NCBI RefSeq assembly: GCF_000420405.1
Contig: NZ_ATUW01000003.1
Location: forward strand, 124,001 to 188,000
Length of the DNA: 64,000 nt
Reading direction: 5' to 3'
Origin: Winkia neuii subsp. neuii DSM 8576
GTDB lineage: Bacteria; Actinomycetota; Actinomycetes; Actinomycetales; Actinomycetaceae
Both the position numbers and the translations under genes were made by a program. Position 1 is the first letter of the stretch; each line of letters opens with the position of its first letter. The notes under the pieces are model-generated. The model ran no database searches, had not been told where the DNA came from, and worked only from the letters and a program-made list of their open reading frames with translations. Below are positions 26,526-34,729 of the stretch, piece by piece.

Positions 26526-29500
26526 CTAATTGTGGTTTTTTGCTCCCGCATCCGGATCGGCGTTTAGCGAAGACACCTTGGTGGACAGCAGCACCAATAC
26601 CTCTTCGATCCAAGCAAGCAGCTCAAGACCCACAATCTTGCCATCGGTCGGGGCCGGCACCAACACTTGCCTTACGGCAGGCTTCATAACGGTGCCCGGA
26701 TGAATTCGACGCAGCCGCAGCATCTGTGAATCCGCTAACTCGACGGGGGCAAAGCGCACATACTTGCCTTGCATAGCAATGTCATTGACCCCGGCCTCCC
26801 TAGCCTTCTGACGCAACTGGGCCACGGCAAACAGGCGCTTTACGGGCGCAGGCAAGGGGCCGTAACGGTCCAACAATTCCGCACGCACGCCCTCGCGATC
26901 GGACTGATTTTCCGCACTGGCCAACTTTGCGTAGATCTCCATGCGCAGGCGCTCGCCCTGCACGTAATCCTCGGGCACGTGTGCATCAATAGGAACCTCA
27001 ATCTTGACCTCTTCCTTGGGAGCGGCTTGCTCCCCGCGAAACTCGGCCACAGCTTCGGAAACCATGCGCACGTACAGGTCGAAACCAATGCCGGCAATGT
27101 GGCCAGACTGTTCGCCCCCAAGAAGATTACCTGCCCCTCGGATTTCAAGATCCTTCATGGCAACAGCAGTGCCGGCTCCCAGATCCGTATTAGCCGCAAT
27201 AGTCGAAAGGCGCTGGTGAGCCGTCTCGGTTAGCGGCTTGTCGCCCGGATACAGGAAATAGGCGTAAGCCCGCTCACGCCCTCGGCCCACGCGCCCCCGC
27301 AACTGGTGCAGTTGAGAGAGGCCCATGCGATCAGAGCGGTCCACTATAAGCGTGTTCGCATTCGAAATATCCAAGCCCGTTTCAACGATAGTGGTACAAA
27401 CCAGCACATCCAGGTCGCGGTTCCAAAAGTCCATGATCACGGACTCCAACTGGCTTTCCGACATTCTGCCGTGAGCTATCCCAACCCGAGCTTCCGGCAC
27501 CAACTGAGCAATGTCTGCGGCCACCTTTGCAATCGAATCTACCCTGTTGTGCACAAAGAAAGTTTGTCCGTCGCGCAGCATCTCGCGCCTGATCGCAGCC
27601 TTCACCTGACTATTGGTGTAACGGCCCACATAGGTAAGTACCGGATGCCGTTCTTCAGGCGGAGTGGCCAGCGTAGACATCTCTCGAATGCCAGTAACAG
27701 CCATTTCAAGCGTGCGGGGAATGGGCGTAGCCGACATGGACAACACGTCCACGTTGGTGCGCAGCTGCTTCAAAGTTTCTTTGTGCTCCACTCCAAAACG
27801 CTGCTCCTCGTCAATGATCACAAGCCCTAAATCCTTGAAACGCACCTGCCCGGTTACCAAAGAATGGGTACCAATCACCACGTCAATTCCCCCGGCCAGC
27901 AGCTCATCTTTTATCTGCTCAGCTTCCTTTTTAGAAGTGAAGCGCGAAAGGGCGGCAACCTTTACCGGAAAACCTGCGTACCGTTCGGAAAATGTCTCGT
28001 AGTGCTGCTGCACTAGCAACGTGGTGGGAACTAGTACCGCCACCTGCTTGGAATCCTGAACGGCTTTGAACGCTGCCCGGATGGCGATCTCGGTTTTACC
28101 GTAACCCACGTCTCCGGATAGCAGCCGATCCATCGGGGCGGGCTTTTCCATGTCAGCCTTTACCTCGTCGATAACGGTAAGCTGGTCGGGAGTTTCCACG
28201 TATTCAAAAGAGTCTTCGAGCTGGCGCTGCCAGGGCGTGTCCGCAGAAAAGGCATGCCCCTTAGTAGCCTGCCTGGCAGCGTAGAGGCGAATCAGTTCGG
28301 CCGCTATCTTGCGCGTTGCCTTGCGGGCCTTGGCCTTAGTCTTAGCCCAGTCAGAGCCCCCCATCTTTGACAGCTGCGGGGTCTCACCACCCGTGTATTT
28401 ACTTACCTGATCCAGCGAATCGGTGGGCACCCAGAGCCGGTCCGCAGGACGGCCCTTTTTCGAGGGCGCATACTCGACTACCAGGTATTCGCGGGTAACC
28501 TGATCCTTGCCACGCCCCATTGTGCGAGTCGCCAGCTCAATAAATCTGCCCACGCCATGCTGCTCGTGCACAATGTAGTCGCCAGCATGCAGTGCCAACG
28601 GGTCTACACCCTTCTTGCGGCGGGCCGGAACCTTGTTCTTAACCCCTACATTAGACCTCGATTTGCCCGTAATATCTGCCTCAGACAACAGCACAAAATG
28701 GGCCTTTTCTGAAACGAAACCATTTTGAACCGCAGCAGGCAGCACGCGGACCACGGGATCGGCAAAGGGAGCTGTGCCAATCTGGTCCACAGTGCGCGCC
28801 GGAATCTGGATCTCGGCAAGGCGCGCCTGCAACCGGTTAGCACCACCTACCCCGGGAGTAGCACAAACCACCTGCCAGCCGCTGGCTATCCACCCCTTTA
28901 TGTCTTTGCCCAGCTTGCGCGCATCTCCCCTATAAGCTGCAGGCTCTGTAGCTGCGACCTCAACAGCACGAATTCCCCCCTCGCCCGAAGCCCGCAGGGA
29001 CGTAAACTCCCACCAGCGCATCCCTCGCTCAAGGGCTAGCTCTTTCGTGTCGGCAATATTTTCAAAAGGCAGCTCCTTCACGGAAAAGGGAACCTTTCCC
29101 CCGGCTGCCGCAGACGACCAGGCTGCCTCCATAAATTCTGCAGTCATCTTCAGCAGATCAGTGCTGCGCGCCTCAATGCGCTCCGGATCGTCGGCAACAA
29201 TCAACGCGCCCTCAGGTAGCAGCTGCGCCAACGGCGTCATATCGTCTTTCAGCACCGGCATCAGCACTTCCATGCCCTCGGTGGCGGTGCCCTGGCTAAT
29301 GCGCTCGAGCATTTCAGCAAAACCGGGCAACTGGTTCTGCAGGTTAGCCGCCCGCCGCCGAACGCCCTCGTCCAGCAATAACTCGCGGCAAGGAGGCGCC
29401 CACAGCCCATTGCGGGCCTTTTCAATAGTGCGTTGGTCCGAAACCGCGAAAGCACGAATTTCCTCGACATCGTCGCCAAAGAACTCCAGACGCAACGGAT

Positions 29501-30083
29501 GCGACTCGGTAGGCGGAAACACGTCTACTAAGCCCCCTCGCACGGCCACCTCACCACGGCGTTCCACCAGGTCTGTACGGGTGTACCCCAACTCCAATAG
29601 ACGCTTAACTAGGCTGGTCGGAGACACAGTATCGCCCTCGCGCACCACCGCTGGTTCGACCTCGGCAAGGCTTCTAGTCAACGGCTGCAGCAACGCCCGC
29701 ACCGGCAGCAACAAAATCTTTATTGGCGGCGTATGGGCATCCCCCTCGACCGGATGTAGCAGCCGCCGCAGCACCTTCGCGCGCGTGGCCATAGTGTCGC
29801 TGCGCGGCGACAACTGCTCGTGTGGCAACGTCTCCCAAGAAGGAAAGACCGCAACCCCGTCAGTGAAATTAGCAAGCTCAGCCGAAAGCACCTCGGCATC
29901 CCGGCCCGATGCAGTGACAACGACGGTAAGCCCCTCATTCTTCTGGGCCAGCAAATCCACGAGTGCGGGCCGGACCCCCTTCACGGCGGTCACGACCAGT
30001 TCGCGTTCGCTCATATCCAGCTGAGGCAACAGCTCGCCTACCTGCTGACTAATTCCCGCAAGGCGGGGCGTAAAAATACTCAT
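26526..30083 (-). CDS. mfd: Transcription-repair coupling factor Mfd
   Basis: 1185-residue ATPase that removes stalled RNA polymerase and recruits UvrA. Order of domains: UvrB-like module (1-~380), RNA-polymerase-interacting domain around GDYIVHEQHGVGRFIEL (~530-620), then a RecG-like translocase with Walker A GDVGYGKTEIA, the DEEQRFG box, SATPIPRTLEMA, QLRGRVGRG, and the C-terminal TRCF domain. The length is that of the family. It is separated from ccdA by 57 bp and from pth by only five, suggesting pth-mfd co-transcription. Confidence 0.97.
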   Translation of the reverse strand: MSIFTPRLAGISQQVGELLPQLDMSERELVVTAVKGVRPALVDLLAQKNEGLTVVVTASGRDAEVLSAELANFTDGVAVFPSWETLPHEQLSPRSDTMATRAKVLRRLLHPVEGDAHTPPIKILLLPVRALLQPLTRSLAEVEPAVVREGDTVSPTSLVKRLLELGYTRTDLVERRGEVAVRGGLVDVFPPTESHPLRLEFFGDDVEEIRAFAVSDQRTIEKARNGLWAPPCRELLLDEGVRRRAANLQNQLPGFAEMLERISQGTATEGMEVLMPVLKDDMTPLAQLLPEGALIVADDPERIEARSTDLLKMTAEFMEAAWSSAAAGGKVPFSVKELPFENIADTKELALERGMRWWEFTSLRASGEGGIRAVEVAATEPAAYRGDARKLGKDIKGWIASGWQVVCATPGVGGANRLQARLAEIQIPARTVDQIGTAPFADPVVRVLPAAVQNGFVSEKAHFVLLSEADITGKSRSNVGVKNKVPARRKKGVDPLALHAGDYIVHEQHGVGRFIELATRTMGRGKDQVTREYLVVEYAPSKKGRPADRLWVPTDSLDQVSKYTGGETPQLSKMGGSDWAKTKAKARKATRKIAAELIRLYAARQATKGHAFSADTPWQRQLEDSFEYVETPDQLTVIDEVKADMEKPAPMDRLLSGDVGYGKTEIAIRAAFKAVQDSKQVAVLVPTTLLVQQHYETFSERYAGFPVKVAALSRFTSKKEAEQIKDELLAGGIDVVIGTHSLVTGQVRFKDLGLVIIDEEQRFGVEHKETLKQLRTNVDVLSMSATPIPRTLEMAVTGIREMSTLATPPEERHPVLTYVGRYTNSQVKAAIRREMLRDGQTFFVHNRVDSIAKVAADIAQLVPEARVGIAHGRMSESQLESVIMDFWNRDLDVLVCTTIVETGLDISNANTLIVDRSDRMGLSQLHQLRGRVGRGRERAYAYFLYPGDKPLTETAHQRLSTIAANTDLGAGTAVAMKDLEIRGAGNLLGGEQSGHIAGIGFDLYVRMVSEAVAEFRGEQAAPKEEVKIEVPIDAHVPEDYVQGERLRMEIYAKLASAENQSDREGVRAELLDRYGPLPAPVKRLFAVAQLRQKAREAGVNDIAMQGKYVRFAPVELADSQMLRLRRIHPGTVMKPAVRQVLVPAPTDGKIVGLELLAWIEEVLVLLSTKVSSLNADPDAGAKNHN

Positions 30084-30088
30084 AAAAC

Positions 30089-30679
30089 CTAACCGTTAGA
30101 GTGAAGACGCATCTGCGCCCCCAAAAAATCAGTGGTCACAACATCCTCGATGACATCCACGGCTCGCTGGGCAAGCACCTCGTACTCGGTAAGCTTCTTG
30201 CCAGCCATTTGAGCCAGGACGTAGTCAGCCGGATCCTGCCGGCCCGGCGGCCGCCCAATCCCCACGCGCAAACGCGCATAATCGCGAGATCCCAGGGACT
30301 TTGAAATAGACTTTAGCCCATTGTGTCCGCCCTCACCGCCCCCAGCTTTCAGACGCAGCCGCCCCTCGTCAAGATCCAAATCGTCGTGAACGACTAACAG
30401 CTCTTGTGGGCCGACCTCAAAATACTTCGCCAGAGCCGACGTGGGCCCCCCGGAAACGTTCATATAGCAGGTGAGCGTAGCCAGAATCACCTTCGGCCCG
30501 GGAGCGCCTCCCGGCCCCAGGCCCACCCTGCCGGTGGCAACAAAGGCCCCCGCCTTGTGCTTCTTAAAAGAGGCCCCAAAGCGCCTCGCGGCAGCCTCCA
30601 CCACCAGGTGCCCCACAGAATGGCGCGTGCGCTCGTATTTTTGCCCAGGATTGCCAAGCCCAACAACCAACCAAGTCAT
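30089..30679 (-). CDS. pth: Peptidyl-tRNA hydrolase
   Basis: 196-residue esterase that recycles peptidyl-tRNA released during translation. GLGNPGQKYERTRHSVGH contains the catalytic His, and the other key positions lie in TYMNVSGG, VVHDDLDLDEGRLRLK and GGGEGGHNGLKSI. It follows rplY, a pairing common in bacteria (ctc-pth). Confidence 0.97.
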   Translation of the reverse strand: MTWLVVGLGNPGQKYERTRHSVGHLVVEAAARRFGASFKKHKAGAFVATGRVGLGPGGAPGPKVILATLTCYMNVSGGPTSALAKYFEVGPQELLVVHDDLDLDEGRLRLKAGGGEGGHNGLKSISKSLGSRDYARLRVGIGRPPGRQDPADYVLAQMAGKKLTEYEVLAQRAVDVIEDVVTTDFLGAQMRLHSNG

Positions 30680-30703
30680 ATTCCAGTCCCTCCCAGGGCA
30701 ACA

Positions 30704-30735
30704 AAAATCCGGGGCAGTCCCCCGCCCCGGATTTT
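30704..30735 (-). terminator. Terminator between rplY and pth
   Basis: Twelve-bp stem (AAAATCCGGGGC with complement, loop AGTCCCCC), with a U-run on the minus strand. It sits 11 bp after the rplY stop and may attenuate read-through into pth. Confidence 0.8.
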
Positions 30736-30745
30736 ATCGCGATTT

Positions 30746-31381
30746 TTATTCTTCGGAATCGCCCTCGGCAGATTCGGCTGCCGCTTCTTCGGTAGCTTCT
30801 TCTGCGCCCTCGCCGGCCTCGGGCTCGGGAATGTCAACTTCCTCGGGCTCGCGGACGGTCAGAATCTCAGCCTCGGGCTCAATGTCCAGCTCGACGCCCT
30901 CGGGCAGCTTAATGTCCTCGGCACGCAACGTGGTGTCGGCCTCCATGCCCTCGATGGAAACCGTGAGGAATTCCGGAATAGCAATTGCCGGAGCAATAAC
31001 AGGCAGTTCGAAGGTTTCCTGAACGTGAGTAAGGCCGGGAGCGGGTTCGCCCTCGATCTCCAGAGGAATTTCGACGTTGACCTTCTCGTCGCGGGTAACC
31101 GCGAGCAAATCGACGTGCAGGATGTCCCAACGCACCGGGTGATGCTGGATGTCCTTTACCAGGGCGAGCTGCTCGGTGCCCTCGATGTCGAGGTCGATCA
31201 GAGCGTTAGCGTTGTCTTTTACGATCAGGAAAGTCTCGTGGGCAGGCAGGGTAACGTGAGTAGTCTTATGATCCTTGCCACCGTAAATTACAGCGGGAAT
31301 CTTGCCTGCAGCGCGGGCGCGGCGGGCAAAGCCCTTGCCAAAGTCGTTACGTAGTGTAGCTTCAAGCTTATTTTCAGCCAT
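30746..31381 (-). CDS. rplY: 50S ribosomal protein L25/general stress protein CTC
   Basis: 211 residues: an N-terminal L25 5S-rRNA-binding domain (RNDFGKGFARRARAAGKIPAVIYG) joined to the TL5/CTC C-terminal beta domain, then a very acidic tail (about 35 residues, Glu/Ala-rich) often seen in high-G+C Gram-positives. In Bacillus the CTC protein is induced by general stress; here no sigma-B-like promoter was recognised. Confidence 0.95.
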   Translation of the reverse strand: MAENKLEATLRNDFGKGFARRARAAGKIPAVIYGGKDHKTTHVTLPAHETFLIVKDNANALIDLDIEGTEQLALVKDIQHHPVRWDILHVDLLAVTRDEKVNVEIPLEIEGEPAPGLTHVQETFELPVIAPAIAIPEFLTVSIEGMEADTTLRAEDIKLPEGVELDIEPEAEILTVREPEEVDIPEPEAGEGAEEATEEAAAESAEGDSEE

Positions 31382-31539
31382 GATGTCCTTTCGGGTAGTA
31401 GTGGCCCCGGAGGACGCAGGTACCCCTGCGGCCGCGTCGATAACGGAGCGCCCGAAGGCCTCCCTCGCCGAGGCAACTCAGCCAGTTTAGCGGCTCTGAT
31501 GCCCTCAAAGCAACGGCCGCGAAGTAGATCACAAGAAAA

Positions 31540-31568
31540 GTACGCCCCCGCTACCAGCAGGGGCGTAC
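31540..31568 (-). terminator. Hairpin after prs
   Basis: GTACGCCCC (31540-31548) pairs perfectly with 31560-31568 around an 11-base loop, ten bases beyond the prs stop. No clear U-run. Confidence 0.55.
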
Positions 31569-31577
31569 CAAACAAAT

Positions 31578-32567
31578 CTAGGCTACAGGACCGTCAAAAA
31601 GCGAAGTAACCGAACCGTCGTCGAACACTTCCTTGATCGCACGCGCAAGCAGCGGAGCAATAGAAAGAACGGTCAACTTTTCAAAACGCTTGTTCCCCTC
31701 GATCGGCAGCGTGTTAGTCACCACTACCTCGCGGGCACCACACTCGGATAGCCGCTCTACCGCAGGATCAGACAAGATGCCGTGTGTAGCGGCCACAATC
31801 ACGTCTTTAGCCCCCGAAGCTAGCAGTACCTTCACGGCCTCGGCAATAGTGCCGCCGGTGTCAATCATGTCGTCAACCAGCACACAGTGCTTACCTTCGA
31901 CCTCGCCAACTACCCTGTTGGCAACCGCATGGTTAGGTTTAGTGGTGTCGCGGGTCTTGTGCACGAAGGCCAAAGAGCACCCTCCCAGTCGATTCGCCCA
32001 CTTTTCAGCAACTCGCACGCGCCCAGCATCGGGGGAAACAACGGTGATCTTGTCTTTGTCCGCACCCACGCGTGTCTTTACATAGTCGACCAAAACAGGC
32101 ATCGCATACAGGTGGTCGAGCGGGCCGTTGAAAAACCCCTGGGACTGAGCCGCATGCAGATCCACCGACATGATGCGGTCGGCCCCAGCAGTCTTGAACA
32201 GATCAGCAACCAGCCTAGCGGAAATCGGTTCGCGCCCCTGGTGCTTCTTATCCTGGCGAGCATAGGGGTACGAGGGCGCAACCACAGTGATGCGCTTCGC
32301 CGAAGCCCGCTTGAGCGCATCAACCATAATCAGCTGCTCGACCAGCCACTTGTTCAGATCCTGAGTGTAGGACTGAATCACAAATGCGTCCGCTCCACGC
32401 ACAGACTCGTTGAAACGAACGTAGATCTCGCCGTTCGCAAAGTCGTATGCCGTGGTAGGAAGCAGCTCAGTTTTCAGCTCTTTTGCCACTTCCTCCGCCA
32501 ATTCCGGGTATGCGCGCCCCGAAACAACAACTAGTCGTTTCTCGCCGGAGGAGATGATGCCTGTCAT
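31578..32567 (-). CDS. prs: Ribose-phosphate pyrophosphokinase
   Basis: Makes PRPP from ribose 5-phosphate and ATP for nucleotide, His and Trp synthesis. The class I features are RQDKKHQGREPISA (flexible catalytic loop), SVDLHAAQSQGFF and the PRPP-binding loop VLVDDMIDTGGTI. 329 residues is normal. It follows glmU by 36 bp, the same order as in many Gram-positives (glmU-prs-ctc-pth-mfd), so all of these probably share transcripts. Confidence 0.97.
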   Translation of the reverse strand: MTGIISSGEKRLVVVSGRAYPELAEEVAKELKTELLPTTAYDFANGEIYVRFNESVRGADAFVIQSYTQDLNKWLVEQLIMVDALKRASAKRITVVAPSYPYARQDKKHQGREPISARLVADLFKTAGADRIMSVDLHAAQSQGFFNGPLDHLYAMPVLVDYVKTRVGADKDKITVVSPDAGRVRVAEKWANRLGGCSLAFVHKTRDTTKPNHAVANRVVGEVEGKHCVLVDDMIDTGGTIAEAVKVLLASGAKDVIVAATHGILSDPAVERLSECGAREVVVTNTLPIEGNKRFEKLTVLSIAPLLARAIKEVFDDGSVTSLFDGPVA

Positions 32568-32603
32568 CGACTGGTCCCTTCTAAAATTTTGCCTAGCCCT
32601 GCT

Positions 32604-33362
32604 TTAGCGACGCGAACGCCGTTCCGCATAGATCTTAGCCAAAGCACCCAGTTGTTCGGGTGTATTGACGCCTTCTGCTTGAACCGAATCTGCCAGAATG
32701 TGAGCTGCTGCCGGCAGCCCCCTATCCACTGCGATAGCGACGGTGTCTGTCAAATAGACTTCGCCCTGGTCGTTGTTCGTGTCCAAGTTCTTTAGCGCAT
32801 CGGCAAGGAAAGTCGCATCGAAAGCGTAGATCCCCGCGTTTATCTCGTTTATTACCAGCTGTGCAGAGCTAGCATCGCGGTGTTCGACAATTCCCTTTAC
32901 ATTTCCGTCCGCATCGCGCAAAATGCGGCCGTACCCAGTTGGGTCGTCAACTTTAGTCGACAGCAAGGTGACGGCGGCTCCCGCCTCCTCGTGGGCTTCA
33001 ATTAGGGCGTTTAGAGTATCGCCTTCGAGCAGGGGCACGTCGCCGGAAGTGACCACGCACGTACCCGTTACCGGCTTAGTTTCGGCTAATTTTTCGAGGG
33101 CGCAGGCCACGGCTCGACCAGTTCCTGGGATTTCGTCTTGATCGGCAACGACCGCCTGCGGGGCTACCTCGCGTACGTGGGCGGCAACCTTTTCGCGCTC
33201 GTGGCGCACCACCACACACAGGCGATCCGGCTCAATCGACTGGGCTGCAGTTAGGGCGTGCCCTAGCAGGGTTTTGTCGCCCATTTCGTGAAGAACCTTA
33301 GGTAGGGTTGAATGCATTCGCTTACCTTGGCCGGCGGCCAAAATGATTACTGTGCGTTCCAC
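32604..33362 (-). CDS. glmU: GlmU-type uridyltransferase lacking the acetyltransferase domain
   Basis: 252 residues that match the N-terminal UDP-GlcNAc pyrophosphorylase half of GlmU: LAAGQGKRMHSTLPKVLHEM (nucleotide loop), SGDVPLLEGD, TGYGRILRD, EINAGIYAFD and GEVYLTDTV. It stops with IYAERRSRR right after GVNTPEQLGAL, where bifunctional GlmU (usually ~450-480 aa) runs on into a left-handed beta-helix. The break is at the domain boundary and nothing downstream before prs (36 bp) encodes hexapeptide repeats, so this looks like a genuine single-domain protein rather than a frameshift. GlcN-1-P acetylation would have to be done elsewhere. GTG start with GGGGGA upstream. Confidence 0.88.
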   Translation of the reverse strand: MERTVIILAAGQGKRMHSTLPKVLHEMGDKTLLGHALTAAQSIEPDRLCVVVRHEREKVAAHVREVAPQAVVADQDEIPGTGRAVACALEKLAETKPVTGTCVVTSGDVPLLEGDTLNALIEAHEEAGAAVTLLSTKVDDPTGYGRILRDADGNVKGIVEHRDASSAQLVINEINAGIYAFDATFLADALKNLDTNNDQGEVYLTDTVAIAVDRGLPAAAHILADSVQAEGVNTPEQLGALAKIYAERRSRR

Positions 33363-33406
33363 TGGTCCCCCGAATGTTGCTTTGCAGCACCAGCCTTTGC
33401 TGGTAG

Positions 33407-33477
33407 CTCCGCCCCCAGGATTCGAACCCGGACTGTAGGTACCAAAAACCCGCGTGCTGCCATTACACTAGGGCGGA
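33407..33477 (-). tRNA. tRNA-Gln (TTG anticodon)
   Basis: 71 bases: acceptor TCCGCCC/GGGCGGA, D stem GTG/CAC, anticodon stem CGGGT/ACCTA (outermost C-A mismatch) with loop TTTTGGT giving anticodon TTG, variable loop CAGT and T arm CCGGG TTCGAAT CCTGG. It lies just upstream of glmU on the same strand. Confidence 0.9.
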
Positions 33478-33481
33478 ATGG

Positions 33482-33510
33482 TTCAAGCATGCCATGTTTT
33501 TCTCTATAGT
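33482..33510 (+). promoter_or_regulatory. Possible promoter of the TetR gene
   Basis: TATAGT (33505-33510) with TTCAAG (33482-33487) 17 bases upstream. If real it lies inside the longest possible TetR reading frame and rules out the ATG at 33494 as start. Confidence 0.35.
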
Positions 33511-33526
33511 AAAAACTGGCGGGCGA

Positions 33527-34183
33527 ATGTCACATTTAGAAAGGGCACTAATTTTGGTTTCAAAACCGCGTATGAGCGGCCTCCAGCGGCGCGAACAGCT
33601 CATTTCTGTAGCCCGCCCGATCTTTGCTGCCCGCGGCTTTCAAGCGACCTCGGTCGAAGAAATTGCCGCTGCAGCTAAAGTCTCGAAGCCGCTGCTCTAC
33701 GAACACTTCGGAGGGAAGGAGGGCCTTTACGCGGTAGTTGTCGACCGGGAGGTGTCCTCGCTGACCCACACCATCATTGGGGCCCTGGAACAGTCCACGT
33801 CACCGCGCCAAATGGTTGAAGCTTCAACAATCGCCCTACTCACCTACATAGAAGATAACGAGGACGGATTCCGGCTTTTGATGCGAGACTCACCCGTCTC
33901 GCGCTCGACAGGGCCCTACTCGTCGATCATGGGCGACGTAGCTGCCAAGGCCGAGTATTTGCTCGCCCAAACTCTCCAGGCCGTGGGTCTAGACACTGCG
34001 CCCTCGCCAATGTACGCGCAGATGCTAGTGGGCATTGTCTCGCAGGTGGGCCAATGGTGGCTCGAAGAACGCAGTGCCGACAAACAAACGGTAGCCGCCC
34101 ACGTCATAAACCTGGCCTGGTATGGGCTGCGCGGCATGCGCCCAAACCCCAAGCTGGTCACGATCGATCCCGCCAGCGCCTAG
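33527..34183 (+). CDS. TetR family transcriptional regulator
   Basis: One-component regulator with an N-terminal HTH: MSGLQRREQLISVARPIFA then TSVEEIAAAAKVSKPLLYEHFGGKEGLYAVVVDRE, followed by an all-helical ligand/dimer domain (~145 residues). The start is unclear: ATG 33494 would overlap the putative promoter, ATG 33527 (used here, 218 aa) has only GGGCG upstream, TTG 33554 has AGAAAGG ten bases before it, and ATG 33572 has nothing. The HTH is close to the Rv3208-type actinobacterial TetR. Targets unknown; MarR follows 38 bp later on the same strand. Confidence 0.88.
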   Translation: MSHLERALILVSKPRMSGLQRREQLISVARPIFAARGFQATSVEEIAAAAKVSKPLLYEHFGGKEGLYAVVVDREVSSLTHTIIGALEQSTSPRQMVEASTIALLTYIEDNEDGFRLLMRDSPVSRSTGPYSSIMGDVAAKAEYLLAQTLQAVGLDTAPSPMYAQMLVGIVSQVGQWWLEERSADKQTVAAHVINLAWYGLRGMRPNPKLVTIDPASA

Positions 34184-34221
34184 CTCTTTCGTTTTCGCCC
34201 TCGCTGGTCTAATTTAGGTAC

Positions 34222-34725
34222 GTGGCAAAAGCAGAGATAACCGACGAGGTAGACCGGATAGTAGCGGCCTGGGCCAAAGAAGTGCCCTCTTTTGACACTA
34301 GCCCCATGCACGTTCTTTCCCGCCTGTCGCGCCTGGCCCGGCACCTTGATTTGGCGCGCCGGCGAGCCTTTTCAAAAGCAGAATTGGAAACCTGGGAATT
34401 CGATGTTTTGGCGGCCCTACGGCGAGCAGGCAGCCCCTACGAGCTCACCGCCGGAAAGCTGATGAACGAATTGCTGGTTTCCTCGGGCACCATGACTAAC
34501 AGGGTGGATCGACTCGAGCAAAAGGGCCTGGTCTGCCGCCGCGCCTGCGAAACGGACCGGCGCGTAGTGAACGTGGCCCTAACTGAACTGGGCATCCGCC
34601 GGGTGGAAAAGGCCATGGGCGAACTTCTCCAATTTGAGCAAACCGCCCTCAGTCCCCTCACAGAGGCGCAGCGCCGCGAACTCGCCAACCTGTTGCGCCC
34701 CCTGTTAGCCAACTTTGAAAAGTAG
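34222..34725 (+). CDS. MarR family transcriptional regulator
   Basis: 167-residue winged-helix dimer. The DNA-binding region is ELTAGKLMNELLVSSGTMTNRVDRLEQKGLV with the wing CRRACETDRRVVNVALTELG, and helices at both ends dimerise. GTG start at 34222 with a weak site upstream. MarR proteins usually sense phenolic or oxidative ligands and repress adjacent efflux genes; the next gene, ABC-F, is convergent, so the target is not evident. Confidence 0.92.
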   Translation: MAKAEITDEVDRIVAAWAKEVPSFDTSPMHVLSRLSRLARHLDLARRRAFSKAELETWEFDVLAALRRAGSPYELTAGKLMNELLVSSGTMTNRVDRLEQKGLVCRRACETDRRVVNVALTELGIRRVEKAMGELLQFEQTALSPLTEAQRRELANLLRPLLANFEK

Positions 34726-34729
34726 CCGG

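Noticed and set aside
29047-30024. 325-codon plus-strand ORF opposite mfd
   Set aside because: Low-complexity Ser/Arg translation, no start signal, wholly inside a clearly conserved mfd.
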